DNA of 64,000 nt from Sinorhizobium terangae. Its GTDB lineage: Bacteria; Pseudomonadota; Alphaproteobacteria; Rhizobiales; Rhizobiaceae. Numbering within the stretch: position 1 is the stretch's first letter; each line of letters begins with the position of its first letter. Under the pieces are notes generated by a model. That model made no database searches. It saw nothing but the letters and a program-made list of their open reading frames with translations, and had not been told where the DNA came from. Of the stretch, positions 1-8,506 are shown piece after piece. The position numbers were made by a program, and so were the translations under genes. The stretch spans positions 466,127 through 530,126 of the forward strand of contig NZ_WITC01000036.1 of the NCBI RefSeq assembly GCF_009601505.1, written 5' to 3'.

Positions 1-83
1 ACTTGGAGACTAGCGGTCCGAGAGAACCACGACAAAACAAAGTCCATCAAACCGACGTGAGAGCAGTGCGGCAAGCGGCTTGA

Positions 84-105
84 GCGGCGGGCCGATGCCC
101 GCCGC
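84..105. terminator. Hairpin downstream of the fasciclin gene
   Basis: A perfect 9-bp stem (GCGGCGGGC / GCCCGCCGC) closes a CGAT loop 12 bp past the stop codon of the minus-strand fasciclin gene. There is no T-tract on the minus strand, so it may stabilise the 3' end or work with Rho rather than act as a classic intrinsic terminator. Confidence 0.4.
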
Positions 106-116
106 CCGTAAGCGGA

Positions 117-674
117 TCATCCCTTCGGCAGCAGCACCTTGTTGATGACGTGGATGACACCGTTCGACTGTTTCACGTCGGCAATCGTCACCCAGGCGGT
201 GCCGCCGGTTTCGTCGGTCAGGCTGATCTTGCCGCCGTCGGCCTTGGCCTTCAGGATGCAACCGCCAACCGTCTTGACGTCGTGTTCCCCGCCGTCATCC
301 TTGATCATCTCAGCGATCGCCGACGACATTGCGTTGGCGGCGACGACATGGCAGGTCAGCACAGTCGTGAGCTTGTCCTTGTTCTCGGGCTTCAACAGTG
401 TGTCGACGGTGCCGGCCGGCAGGGCCGCGAAGGCTTCGTTCGTCGGCGCGAAGACGGTGAACGGCCCCTTGCCCTCAAGGGTCTCGACAAGGCCGGCGGC
501 CTTCACGGCCGCAACCAGCGTCGTGTGGTCCTTCGAGTTCATGGCATTTTCGACGATATTCTTGTCGGCAAACATCGGGGCACCGCCGACCATCGGGTTC
601 TCGGCGTAGGCGACGACCGAACCTGTCGTAATCACGGAGGCGACAAGTGCCGAACGGATCACAAACTTGAACAT
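117..674 (-). CDS. Secreted fasciclin (FAS1) domain protein, Nex18-like
   Basis: Predicted 185-residue exported protein. Residues 1-24 form a signal peptide ending AYA before ENPM. One FAS1 domain fills about residues 38-183. Its H1 box (GPFTVFAPTNEAF) and its C-terminal H2 box (NGVIHVINKVLLP) are both clear. FAS1 domains mediate adhesion or protein contacts outside the cytoplasm; the role here is unknown. The ATG at 674 is chosen over an upstream in-frame start because AGGAAGGAAGAGAG lies directly before it and the signal peptide follows. The gene lies 160 bp downstream of an ECF sigma/anti-sigma pair on the same strand. That suggests it belongs to that regulon, which is inference. Confidence 0.88.
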   Translation of the reverse strand: MFKFVIRSALVASVITTGSVVAYAENPMVGGAPMFADKNIVENAMNSKDHTTLVAAVKAAGLVETLEGKGPFTVFAPTNEAFAALPAGTVDTLLKPENKDKLTTVLTCHVVAANAMSSAIAEMIKDDGGEHDVKTVGGCILKAKADGGKISLTDETGGTAWVTIADVKQSNGVIHVINKVLLPKG

Positions 675-834
675 CTCTCTTCCTTCCTGTTGCGCTTGCC
701 CACGGAGGGCGATTGCTGTTCCTCTCGGGAACATCACAAGCAACGGGAGGCGTGGAGAAAGAGTTTCAGATCACGCGATTTGACGCTAAGCATTTGAAAA
801 GATAGCGTCTTTTTTGGGGCCGCTGCGGGCAGCC

Positions 835-1545
835 CTAGAGATGGCGGGCCGTGCCCTGCGCGACAACCGCACCGGTGGGAGCACCCGTCGGCGAACCGCC
901 AAGCGGCTCGACACTGACGGCAAGGGTCGAACCTTCGTCGAATCTCGTCCGCATCTCGGGCGGCACCAGGATTTCGCCTTCACCGGACTGGGGCAGTACC
1001 CCCAGCGAAACTGCCGGATTGTCGCCCTCTATCAGCCAGAGTTCGAGAGACTTTTGCTCCGCCTGCCGCGCCGCCACCGGGGTCAGCTTCAGGCTCCCGG
1101 ACGCTCTGTCGAAGCGTGCCACGAGATTGATCGCATTGCCCTCGCCGGAGAGTTCCGCCACCAGCGGCTGGCTTTGCGGCTCGCTGAACAGGCCGGCCAT
1201 GGACGCACCCATGATTGCCACTGCAGCGAGCGACGCGACGGCAAGGCTGCGCCAGAGAAGAAGAGAGTTCCAGAATCCGACCCGAGGGCTGGCTGCCGGC
1301 GGCGGGAAGATGCGGCTCTCGACAGCAGCAAACACGTGGGCTGGTGGGCGGACCGCTTCGTAGGCATCGTCGAAAGAGGCGAGATTGTGCTGCCAGCGAT
1401 CGACCATGGCGGCGAAGTTCCGGTCGGATGCCATGCGCGCCTCGACCTTGCGGCGGTCCTCTTCAGACAGAACGCCCAACACGTATTCTCCCGCGATCAC
1501 CTCGTCGCGGCGAAAATCTCCGCTTTCGGGATTCTGCGTCGTCAT
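835..1545 (-). CDS. Anti-sigma factor, RskA/anti-sigma-K family
   Basis: A 236-residue single-pass membrane protein. The N-terminal cytoplasmic anti-sigma segment (about residues 10-50, with GEYVLGVLSEEDRR) is followed by a transmembrane helix near residues 90-112 and a periplasmic RskA domain ending in the family-typical VVAQGTARHL. RskA proteins hold a cognate ECF sigma factor at the membrane until an envelope or redox signal releases it. The ATG at 1545 is preferred over an upstream GTG at 1557 because it overlaps the sigma stop codon as ATGA, which indicates translational coupling with the sigma gene. The pair resembles, from memory, the S. meliloti RpoE4 system reported to respond to sulfite; that identity is an inference. 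Confidence 0.88.
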   Translation of the reverse strand: MTTQNPESGDFRRDEVIAGEYVLGVLSEEDRRKVEARMASDRNFAAMVDRWQHNLASFDDAYEAVRPPAHVFAAVESRIFPPPAASPRVGFWNSLLLWRSLAVASLAAVAIMGASMAGLFSEPQSQPLVAELSGEGNAINLVARFDRASGSLKLTPVAARQAEQKSLELWLIEGDNPAVSLGVLPQSGEGEILVPPEMRTRFDEGSTLAVSVEPLGGSPTGAPTGAVVAQGTARHL

Positions 1546-2081
1546 CGCTCCATGCACTCTCTCAGTTTCAGGAGGCTGCGTCTCAACCAGGTCCGCATCG
1601 TATTGAGCGGTACCGCGAACATCTCGGCCAGTTCCTGGTAGCTCAATCCTTCGACATAGGCTCGGCGCACCGCCTCGGCGCGATCCTTCTCGAGCTCCTC
1701 CATACAGGCGTCGATCCGCCTGCCTTCCGACCGGACTGCTGCCAATCGTTCCGGATCTGGAGCAGGATCAGCCAAATCATAGACCTCGTCAATCGCGTTT
1801 GCGACGGGTTTTCGCGCCCGGATGAGGTCGATTGCATGGTTGCGTGCGATTGCCGTCAGCCAGGACATGGGGCTTGCCTGGCCTGTCGCGAAACGGTCGG
1901 CGCGCTGCCAAATCTTGACGTAGATTTCCTGGAGTGCTTCTTCCGCTTCGCTGAGATCCTTGAGTATACGCAAACAGACGCCGAAGAGTTTCGGGCTCGT
2001 CTGGCGATAGAGCGCCGCAAAGGCATCGCGGTCTCTCAGGACCACGCGGCCGAGCAGCGCGGAGATCTCCTCATCGGCCAT
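1542..2081 (-). CDS. ECF RNA polymerase sigma factor (RpoE/SigK-like)
   Basis: A 179-residue sigma-70 family protein with only the two ECF domains. Region 2 covers about residues 20-90, with the core-binding and -10 recognition stretch ending NHAIDLIRARK. Region 4 covers about 115-172, with a helix-turn-helix at SYQELAEMFAVPLNTMRTW. It should direct RNA polymerase to a small regulon when released by the membrane anti-sigma factor encoded immediately downstream, whose start overlaps this stop codon. It is divergent from argB across 174 bp, which must hold both promoters. ECF genes of this type are usually autoregulated, but I could not pick out a convincing -35/-10 pair. Confidence 0.9.
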   Translation of the reverse strand: MADEEISALLGRVVLRDRDAFAALYRQTSPKLFGVCLRILKDLSEAEEALQEIYVKIWQRADRFATGQASPMSWLTAIARNHAIDLIRARKPVANAIDEVYDLADPAPDPERLAAVRSEGRRIDACMEELEKDRAEAVRRAYVEGLSYQELAEMFAVPLNTMRTWLRRSLLKLRECMER

Positions 2082-2255
2082 GGCGCCTGGGCCCCTTGCG
2101 GCTTCAAAGCATCACCATAGGATAGAGGGAGCGCCAGAGCCAGCAGCAGTGTCATTAGGGCTTTATGTTGCGGCCCGATCATTCCGGCCTTCCGGAACTT
2201 GCGTTTTCGCCGTGAAAGGCTCTAAACAGCAGCCGATATTCTTCGAGGGTCCGCC

Positions 2256-3143
2256 ATGTCCGCATCAGAAAGTGAAATCCAGGCACGCCTGCTCACCCAA
2301 GCATTGCCCTACATGCAACGCTACGAGAACAAAACGATCGTCGTCAAATATGGCGGCCACGCCATGGGCAATCCGGAACTGGGGCGTGCGTTCGCCAGCG
2401 ACATCGCGCTCCTGAAGCAGTCCGGCGTCAACCCGATCGTCGTGCATGGCGGTGGCCCGCAGATCGGCGCGATGCTCTCCAAGATGGGCATTGAATCGAA
2501 ATTCGAGGGCGGGCTGCGCGTCACCGACGAGAAGACCGTCGAGATCGTCGAGATGGTGCTCGCCGGCTCGATCAACAAGGAAATCGTCGCCCTCATCAAC
2601 CAGACCGGCGAATGGGCGATCGGTCTTTGCGGCAAGGACGGCAACATGGTGTTCGCCGAAAAGGCCAAGAAAACCGCCCGCGATCCGGACTCCAACATCG
2701 AGCGCGTTCTCGATCTCGGCTTTGTCGGCGACGTCGTCGAGGTGGACCGCACGCTGCTCGATCTGCTGGCGCGCTCGGAAATGATTCCGGTGATCGCGCC
2801 GGTGGCCCCCGGCCGCGATGGCCACACCTACAATATCAATGCCGACACCTTTGCCGGCGCCATCGCCGGAGCGCTGAACGCCACCCGCCTGCTTTTCCTG
2901 ACCGACGTGCCGGGCGTGCTCAACAAGCAGGGCGAGCTGATCAAGGAGCTGTCGGTGGCGCAGGCACGTGCGCTGATCGCCGACGGCACGATTTCCGGCG
3001 GCATGATCCCGAAGGTCGAGACCTGCATCGATGCGATCAAGGCCGGCGTGCAGGGCGTGGTCATCCTCAACGGCAAGACCGCCCATTCGGTCCTGCTCGA
3101 GATCTTCACCGAACGCGGCGCCGGCACGTTGATCGTGCCGTGA
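2256..3143 (+). CDS. argB: Acetylglutamate kinase
   Basis: A 295-residue amino-acid kinase that phosphorylates N-acetyl-L-glutamate with ATP, the second step of arginine synthesis. The phosphate-binding KYGGHAM motif starts at Lys31, and [10 protein letters not shown] follows near residue 62. The C-terminal region with [14 protein letters not shown] and [10 protein letters not shown] is typical of the family and contributes to the nucleotide site. Length matches bacterial ArgB. It is monocistronic in this window: the ECF sigma gene diverges upstream and the next gene converges 24 bp downstream. Members of this family are commonly controlled by arginine and by PII proteins, which cannot be judged from sequence alone. 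Confidence 0.97.
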   Translation: MSASESEIQARLLTQALPYMQRYENKTIVVKYGGHAMGNPELGRAFASDIALLKQSGVNPIVVHGGGPQIGAMLSKMGIESKFEGGLRVTDEKTVEIVEMVLAGSINKEIVALINQTGEWAIGLCGKDGNMVFAEKAKKTARDPDSNIERVLDLGFVGDVVEVDRTLLDLLARSEMIPVIAPVAPGRDGHTYNINADTFAGAIAGALNATRLLFLTDVPGVLNKQGELIKELSVAQARALIADGTISGGMIPKVETCIDAIKAGVQGVVILNGKTAHSVLLEIFTERGAGTLIVP

Positions 3144-3167
3144 TTTGGCACGACAGCGCCGCGGATA

Positions 3168-3944
3168 TTATGTAGCGGCGCTCTCGTAGACTTTCTGCGC
3201 CTCACCGCGCAGCCACGCGATCATGGCGCGGTAGGGAAACGGCCCGTAGCTGACCCGACCGACGCCTGCCGCCGCGAGCGTGGCGAGATCCGGTGCACCA
3301 GGCTTCATCATCACGTTCACCGGCAAGGGCGACGCCGCACAAAGCCTGCCGATCAGTTCCGCATCGGCCAGCCCCGGCGCAAAGAAGCCGCTGCCACCGG
3401 CCTCGGCATAGGCCTTGGCGCGCGTGATCGCCTCATCGAGCAACCCCGCATGGCGCGTCGCGTCGCCTTCCTGGAGGAAGAGGTCGGTGCGGGCGTTGAT
3501 GAAGAGCGTTATGCCGCGACGCTCTGCCATTTCGCGGATCGCCCGGATGCGCGACGCCTGCTTGTCGATGGCATGGACACCGCCCTTGCCCACCACCTGG
3601 TCCTCGAAATTGATGCCGATCGCCCCGGCATCAATGAGCTGCGCAACATTGGCCGCGCCCTGCGCCGCATCCTCGGAGTAGGCGCCCTCGAAATCGACCG
3701 AGAGCGGGAGGTCCGTCGCGCCGTCGATCAGCCGGACGATTTCGAGCAGGAGCGCGAGCGGTATCTTTTGCCCATCGCCAAACCCTTGCGCCGCCGCCAC
3801 AGACCAGCTTCCGGTGGCAAGCGCCTTTGCCCCGGCCTCGGCCACGCAGCGGGCGCTGCCGGCATCCCAGATATTGTAAAGAACGACCGGGTCGCCCTTG
3901 CTATGCAACGCTCCAAAGGCGAGCGCCTTTTCCTGCTGTTTCAT
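3168..3944 (-). CDS. Isocitrate lyase/PEP mutase family protein
   Basis: A 258-residue TIM-barrel enzyme of the PEP mutase/isocitrate lyase superfamily. Recognisable elements are the metal-site DFEGAYSED stretch, GINFEDQ, and INARTD. These proteins make or break C-C or P-C bonds of small 2-oxo acids; family members include carboxyphosphonoenolpyruvate mutase-like and oxaloacetate decarboxylase-like enzymes, and the substrate here is unknown. The start codon overlaps the stop of the ada gene by ATGA, so the two are likely cotranscribed and coupled. This link between a small-acid lyase and alkylation repair is often seen in rhizobia but is not explained functionally. Confidence 0.88.
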   Translation of the reverse strand: MKQQEKALAFGALHSKGDPVVLYNIWDAGSARCVAEAGAKALATGSWSVAAAQGFGDGQKIPLALLLEIVRLIDGATDLPLSVDFEGAYSEDAAQGAANVAQLIDAGAIGINFEDQVVGKGGVHAIDKQASRIRAIREMAERRGITLFINARTDLFLQEGDATRHAGLLDEAITRAKAYAEAGGSGFFAPGLADAELIGRLCAASPLPVNVMMKPGAPDLATLAAAGVGRVSYGPFPYRAMIAWLRGEAQKVYESAAT

Positions 3945-5020
3945 CGAACATCCTCCGCAAACAATCCAACGGGTTTCAACTTTCCCTCATGACGCAGCAG
4001 CCATTGCTTTCGCCAGAGACCGCCGCCATAGCCGGTCAGTGATCCGTCCGAGCCGATGCAACGATGGCACGGGATAACAATCGCGATGCGGTTGGCGCCA
4101 TTTGCCTTGGCGACGGCGCGCACCGCCTGGAGCGTGGCGACCTCCCGCGCAATATCGCTGTAAGACCGCGTCTCTCCCACCGGTATCTTTACAAGCTCCG
4201 CCCAGACCTCCCGTTCAAAGGCGCTGCCGTCGAGCGCGAGCGGCGTGCGGAATTCGCTCAAATCGCCGGCAAAATAGGCTTTCAGTTCCGCCTCGATCCG
4301 ATCGATCGGCGGCACCCGGCCAGGTGCCACGGCGGATCGTGTCTTGCGTTTCAGGCTTTCCATTTCGGTCGGCAGGGCCTTGCGGTCGTGGAATTCGAGC
4401 AGATGGAGATGCGTCTTGTCGGCGACCGCTACCATCGGCCCGAGCGGCGTTTCGATTGTATCGGCGAAGAGCAATTGGCGCCCCTGCGACATAGCAGGCG
4501 CCTCACCGATCAGCTTCGCGAAAGCGGCGCGGAACCCGCTCGGCGAATCATATCCGGCATCGATCTGCGCTTCGATAACGCTGGCGCCGCCCGAAAGCTG
4601 ACGGGCGGCCTCGCCCATCCGCCGCTGACGGGCGAGGTCGAGAAAGGTGACGCCAAGCACCCGCTTGAAGGCACGACGCACGGTAGATGGATCGAACCCG
4701 CGCCGGACGAGATCGTCCTCGGTCCAGCGGCGATCCGGAGCGCGGTCGAGCAGTTTCAGAAGGTCGTTGACGAGCGGCTCCTTGTCGGATGGTCGGTTGA
4801 GCGGGCGACACCGCTCGCAGGGCCGGAAGCCGGAATTGATACAGGCGGCGATGCTGTCGAAAAACAGCGTGTTTTCCCGCTTCGGCTTGCGAGCCGGGCA
4901 GGAGAGCCGGCAGAAGATGCCGGTGCTCTTGACGCAGACGAAGGCCTGGCCTTCGTAATCGACGCTTCGGGCCAGAAGCGCGTCGTAAAGGATATCGTCG
5001 TTCGGCAAATCGAAAAGCAT
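3941..5020 (-). CDS. ada: Ada: bifunctional DNA repair methyltransferase and transcriptional regulator
   Basis: A 359-residue Ada-type protein. The N-terminal zinc domain has the four cysteines at 37, 41, 68 and 71, matching the E. coli Ada set in which the first accepts a methyl group from phosphotriesters. An AraC-type helix-turn-helix region follows at about residues 85-180. The C-terminal O6-methylguanine methyltransferase domain has the IPCHR active site with Cys318. The start at MLFDLPNDD is chosen because the open frame upstream of it is only the shadow of the DMT gene. It overlaps the downstream PEP mutase-family gene by 4 bp. Methylated Ada normally activates its own operon. Confidence 0.94.
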   Translation of the reverse strand: MLFDLPNDDILYDALLARSVDYEGQAFVCVKSTGIFCRLSCPARKPKRENTLFFDSIAACINSGFRPCERCRPLNRPSDKEPLVNDLLKLLDRAPDRRWTEDDLVRRGFDPSTVRRAFKRVLGVTFLDLARQRRMGEAARQLSGGASVIEAQIDAGYDSPSGFRAAFAKLIGEAPAMSQGRQLLFADTIETPLGPMVAVADKTHLHLLEFHDRKALPTEMESLKRKTRSAVAPGRVPPIDRIEAELKAYFAGDLSEFRTPLALDGSAFEREVWAELVKIPVGETRSYSDIAREVATLQAVRAVAKANGANRIAIVIPCHRCIGSDGSLTGYGGGLWRKQWLLRHEGKLKPVGLFAEDVR

Positions 5021-5085
5021 GCCGCTGTTGTAACACCGGACGGACGGCTCGTCCGCCGAAATTCGGGCGGCTATTTCGGGCGCCC

Positions 5086-6000
5086 TTAAAGAACGATGAG
5101 CATCACGACGCCGGCCACGATCAGCAGACAGCCGAACAATTCGAGGCGGTTGATCCACTCGCGGAAGACGAAAAAGGACGAGGCGAAGGTGAAGAGCATT
5201 TCGACCTGCGCCACGACCTTGACGACCGCGGCCTGCTGCAGGGTCATCGCCATGAACCAACCGAAGGATGCCGAGGCGCCGACGAAGCCGACGACGAAGG
5301 CCGGCCTCCATGCAGCGCCGATGCGTTGCAGTTCCTCCGGTTCGCGAACCACGATCCAGGCAAGCATCACGACGGTCTGAAGCAGGATGACGAAGCCGAG
5401 CGTGAAGCTCGCCTGCATCATGTAGTCCGGTGCAGGAAGGCTGGGCGCCAGCGCCAGCGAGGCGGAGCGATAGGAGACGGCCGAAAGGCCGAAGAACGTG
5501 CCGGACGTAAGCCCAATACCGGCGGTGCGGCTGAATACCGAAGTCACCAGCGATCGCGGGCTGAGCATGGTGCGGGCAACGGAGATGAGCATCACGCCGA
5601 CCACCGAAATGGCGATCGCCACCAGCGCGCCCTGGCTCGCTTTCTCGCCCAGGAAGATCAGGCCGAAGAGAGCTGCCTGCGCTGGTTCGGTGCGGGAATA
5701 GGCCGTACCGACGGCGAAGTTGCGAAACGAGAAGAGATGGACGAGCAGGAAGGTCGCGGCGATCTGCGCCAGTCCGCCGATGACTGCCCAGAGAAAGAAC
5801 GTGCCGTTCGGGGCCGGCAGGGGGTGCCCCGCGCCACGCCAGAGGACGACGAGGTAGAAGAGTGCGAAAGGCAAGCCGAAGCCGAAGCGCACGAAGGTCG
5901 CGCCGGTGGTGCGCATGACGCCCTTCAGGTGCTTCTGCATGGCGGAGCGGACATTCTGAAGGAAGGCCGCGGCGACGGTGATAAGAACCCAGGTTTCCAT
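5086..6000 (-). CDS. DMT superfamily (EamA-type) transporter
   Basis: A 304-residue hydrophobic protein with about ten transmembrane segments arranged as two five-helix EamA repeats. The first starts at METWVLITVAAAF and the second around residue 155. Such proteins export amino acids, metabolites or drugs across the inner membrane; the substrate is not predictable. It lies 65 bp upstream of ada on the same strand and may share a transcript. It is divergent from the HAD nucleotidase gene. No strong ribosome binding site precedes the ATG at 6000, but no better start is available. Confidence 0.88.
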   Translation of the reverse strand: METWVLITVAAAFLQNVRSAMQKHLKGVMRTTGATFVRFGFGLPFALFYLVVLWRGAGHPLPAPNGTFFLWAVIGGLAQIAATFLLVHLFSFRNFAVGTAYSRTEPAQAALFGLIFLGEKASQGALVAIAISVVGVMLISVARTMLSPRSLVTSVFSRTAGIGLTSGTFFGLSAVSYRSASLALAPSLPAPDYMMQASFTLGFVILLQTVVMLAWIVVREPEELQRIGAAWRPAFVVGFVGASASFGWFMAMTLQQAAVVKVVAQVEMLFTFASSFFVFREWINRLELFGCLLIVAGVVMLIVL

Positions 6001-6104
6001 TTTCGCGAGCTAGCACGCGCGCGGCGGACAATCCATTGGTGCGCGCGGTGCGAGACAAAATAAATCCGTTTTCCTTCGTAAGCCTGCCATGTCATAACCC
6101 GGCC

Positions 6105-6818
6105 ATGAAAAAGCTCGACCGCCTTCCGACCCATGCCGAGTTCGCCCATGTCACAGACTGGGTCTTCGATCTCGACAACACGCTCTATCCGCACCACGTC
6201 AATCTGTTCGCGCAGATCGACCGCAACATGACGGCCTATGTCGCCGAGCTCCTGGCGCTCGAGCCGGCGGAAGCGAAGAAGTTGCAGAAGGAATATTACC
6301 GCGACCACGGCACGACGCTGCAGGGGCTGATGATTCATCACGGTGTCGATCCCAACGATTTCCTGCAGAGGGCGCATGCGATCGACTACAGCGTGGTTCC
6401 GGCCGACCCCGCGCTCGGCGAGGCGATCAAGGCGTTGCCGGGCCGCAAGTTCATCTTCACCAATGGCAGTGTTCACCATGCTGAGATGACGGCGCGCGCG
6501 CTCGGCATTCTCGACCATTTCGACGACATCTTCGACATCGTCGCCGCCAATTTCGTGCCCAAGCCGGCCGGCGACACCTATGACAAGTTCATGAGCCTTC
6601 ACCGCGTCGACACCCGCAACGCCGTCATGTTCGAGGATCTGCCGCGTAACCTCCTGGTCCCCAAGGCGCTCGGCATGAAAACCGTGCTGCTCGTGCCGCA
6701 CAACCTCGAATACGAATTCGCGGAAGCCTGGGAGACGTCGAGCGACGCGGACGAGCAGATCGACTACGTCACCGAGAACCTCACTGGATTCCTGCGGCGG
6801 GTGGTGGCGCAGGCCTAA
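6105..6818 (+). CDS. HAD-family pyrimidine 5'-nucleotidase
   Basis: A 237-residue haloacid dehalogenase-like hydrolase of the yeast SDT1 type. Motif I is FDLDNTLYP, with the nucleophile and acid/base aspartates near residue 21. Motif II is FTNGS, motif III is the Lys in PKPAGDTYDK, and motif IV is MFEDLPRNL. It probably dephosphorylates pyrimidine nucleoside monophosphates or related phosphates in the cytoplasm. The ATG at 6105 is preferred to an in-frame upstream start because the family begins shortly before the DxDxT box. No clear ribosome binding site is visible. It diverges from the DMT transporter gene. Confidence 0.9.
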   Translation: MKKLDRLPTHAEFAHVTDWVFDLDNTLYPHHVNLFAQIDRNMTAYVAELLALEPAEAKKLQKEYYRDHGTTLQGLMIHHGVDPNDFLQRAHAIDYSVVPADPALGEAIKALPGRKFIFTNGSVHHAEMTARALGILDHFDDIFDIVAANFVPKPAGDTYDKFMSLHRVDTRNAVMFEDLPRNLLVPKALGMKTVLLVPHNLEYEFAEAWETSSDADEQIDYVTENLTGFLRRVVAQA

Positions 6819-6940
6819 CGCAACACGATTCAACCACTGAAAAACCGCTTTTCCGCCAGAGACTTAAATTACCAAAGTTTAACTGGTGCCGGGACCGCGC
6901 TTGCCTATCCTTTGCTCAGGATAACTGATCGAAGGAAAGC

Positions 6941-7465
6941 ATGATGCGCAACAGGACTTTCATTCTCGGCGCCACGGTCCTCGCCGTGGCATTGACCGGT
7001 CTTTCAGCACCTTCATTTGCCGCCAAAAACAAGCTTATGCCCGAGCAGCGCGCGGAGCGCATGATCAAGCGCCTCGACACGAGCGGCGATTCCAAGGTCT
7101 CCCTTCAGGAGCTCCAGGCGCGGATCTCGAACAATTTCAAGAGCTTCGACACCAACGGCGACGGTGAGATCAGCCGCGACGAGATCGAGGCAAAGCGCCA
7201 GGCATTCCGCGAGGCGCGCAAAGCATGGCGCGACGCCCGGGCGAAGACCGGCGGGGAGCGGGACCAGGCGATCGCCAGGCTCAGGGAAGCTCGCCCGGCC
7301 ATGCTGCCGGGAATGCGGCCGCGTGCCTTCGCGCGCATCGATGCCGATGGCAACGGCACTCTCAGCGCAGCCGAAGTGGCTGCAGCCACGGAAAGGATAT
7401 TCAAGCGCCGCGACCGCAATGGCGACGGAATGATCGACGCCGCCGACTTTACCAGAAAGGTCTGA
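6941..7465 (+). CDS. Secreted EF-hand calcium-binding protein
   Basis: A 174-residue protein with a signal peptide (about residues 1-28, ending SFAA). Four EF-hand loops are visible, starting at Asp46, Asp70, Asp134 and Asp158. Each has the Asp-x-Asp/Ser-Gly pattern, and the 12th position is Glu in the first three and Asp in the last. They form two pairs separated by an Arg/Ala-rich helical linker (residues 82-120). It is probably a periplasmic or exported calcium-binding protein. Rhizobia are known to secrete an EF-hand protein, calsymin, but this one is smaller with a single set of four loops. GAAGGAAAGC precedes the ATG. Confidence 0.88.
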   Translation: MMRNRTFILGATVLAVALTGLSAPSFAAKNKLMPEQRAERMIKRLDTSGDSKVSLQELQARISNNFKSFDTNGDGEISRDEIEAKRQAFREARKAWRDARAKTGGERDQAIARLREARPAMLPGMRPRAFARIDADGNGTLSAAEVAAATERIFKRRDRNGDGMIDAADFTRKV

Positions 7466-7473
7466 TGCGTCTC

Positions 7474-7497
7474 GCCCTCTTTGTCATCGAAGAGGGC
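7474..7497 (+). terminator. Hairpin after the EF-hand gene
   Basis: GCCCTCTT and AAGAGGGC form an 8-bp perfect stem with an 8-nt loop 8 bp past the stop codon. No T-tract follows; a RIME-like repeat begins 8 bp further on. Confidence 0.45.
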
Positions 7498-7505
7498 AAG
7501 ATCTC

Positions 7506-7604
7506 CTACTGCATATCCCGACCTCGATTTAAGGACAAAGACATGCAGCAATTCAAAGTGCTACAGCGATCTTTGCGCGTCCGATAAGACGCGCGGCGCT
7601 GTAG
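7506..7604 (-). repeat. RIME-like intergenic repeat, copy 1 (reverse orientation)
   Basis: About 99 bp with two palindromes. The first here runs from CTACTGCATAT through an imperfect inverted repeat around GATTTAAGGA to ATGCAGCA. The second pairs CTACAGCG with CGCTGTAG and, inside it, GCGCGTC with GACGCGC. The same two modules in the opposite order occur at 8672-8775 and 57446-57546. Size, two-palindrome build and intergenic position match the published description of Rhizobium-specific intergenic mosaic elements; assignment to that family is from memory. The copy ends where the downstream minus-strand LOG gene ends. Confidence 0.7.
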
Positions 7605-7606
7605 TT

Positions 7607-8506
7607 CTAGCGCCGTCCGGATGCCATCGGTATCGACCGCGGATCGATGCTCTCGTAGAACCGGGCGATGATCTCCCAGGCCTCTTCGGCGGTCTCGACG
7701 AAATGCACGAGATCGACGTCGTTCGGCGCAATCGTGCCGAACTCGGCCAATGCCTCGAAATTGATGATCGTGCGCCAGAACTTTTCACCGAAAAGGATGA
7801 GCGGCACCAGGGCCAGACGGCCCGTTTGCATCAGCGTTAACGTTTCGAACAATTCGTCGAGCGTGCCGAAGCCGCCCGGAAACACGGTGACCGCCTTGGC
7901 GCGCAGAAGGAAGTGCATCTTGCGAATGGCGAAATAGTGGAAATTGAACGACAGCTCCGGCGTCACGAAGCGGTTTGGCGCCTGCTCGTGCGGTAGCACG
8001 ATGTTGAGGCCGATCGAAGGGGCGCCCGCATCCGCCGCGCCGCGGTTTCCCGCCTCCATCACCCCCGGGCCGCCGCCGGTGACGATGACATATTCCTTGT
8101 AGCCGAGCTTGGCGGACTGCTCCGAGCAGATCCGTGCGAATTTGCGGGCTTCGTCATAGTAGATCGATGCCGCTTCGAGATTCTTGCGCTGCGTGTCGTT
8201 CTTGGCCGCCCAAGCCTCGCCGCCCGGTTCGGGGATACGCGCGCCGCCGAACATCACCACGGTCGAATTGATCCCCCGCTCCTCGAGCATCATCTCCGTT
8301 TTCAGGAGCTCGAGCTGCAGGCGTACCGGCCTCAGTTCCTCGCGGCAGAGAAAATCATCGTCGACATAGGCGAGACGATAGGTCGGCGAGGCCGACTGCG
8401 GCGTCAGCGGCACGGTCGAGGCGCGCAGCCTGCTCTGCGAGCTGTCGGCCAGCGGATCCCAAACTCCATCCTTGCGGCGCAGATTGCGCTTCTTCATGCG
8501 TGCCAT
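7607..8506 (-). CDS. LOG family protein (TIGR00730-type Rossmann fold)
   Basis: A 299-residue protein of the LOG/lysine decarboxylase-like family. The nucleotide-fold signatures GGGPGVMEAGNRGA and PGGFGTLDELFE are intact. In plants and several bacteria, proteins with the PGGxGTxxE motif are cytokinin riboside 5'-monophosphate phosphoribohydrolases. Others hydrolyse AMP or different nucleotides, so the substrate is open. This one is longer than the approximately 200-residue minimal LOG, with a basic N-terminal extension (about 80 residues) before the conserved core. It lies between two inverted RIME-like repeats and is divergent from dapD. Confidence 0.87.
   Translation of the reverse strand: MARMKKRNLRRKDGVWDPLADSSQSRLRASTVPLTPQSASPTYRLAYVDDDFLCREELRPVRLQLELLKTEMMLEERGINSTVVMFGGARIPEPGGEAWAAKNDTQRKNLEAASIYYDEARKFARICSEQSAKLGYKEYVIVTGGGPGVMEAGNRGAADAGAPSIGLNIVLPHEQAPNRFVTPELSFNFHYFAIRKMHFLLRAKAVTVFPGGFGTLDELFETLTLMQTGRLALVPLILFGEKFWRTIINFEALAEFGTIAPNDVDLVHFVETAEEAWEIIARFYESIDPRSIPMASGRR

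Noticed and set aside
3941-6058. A single 705-codon minus-strand frame spanning ada and the DMT transporter region
   Set aside because: The first approximately 346 codons are Arg/Pro-rich shadow of the DMT gene in another frame. The real Ada protein starts at 5020.
6866-6884. CtrA site before the EF-hand gene
   Set aside because: Two TTAA halves are present but 11 bp apart instead of 7.
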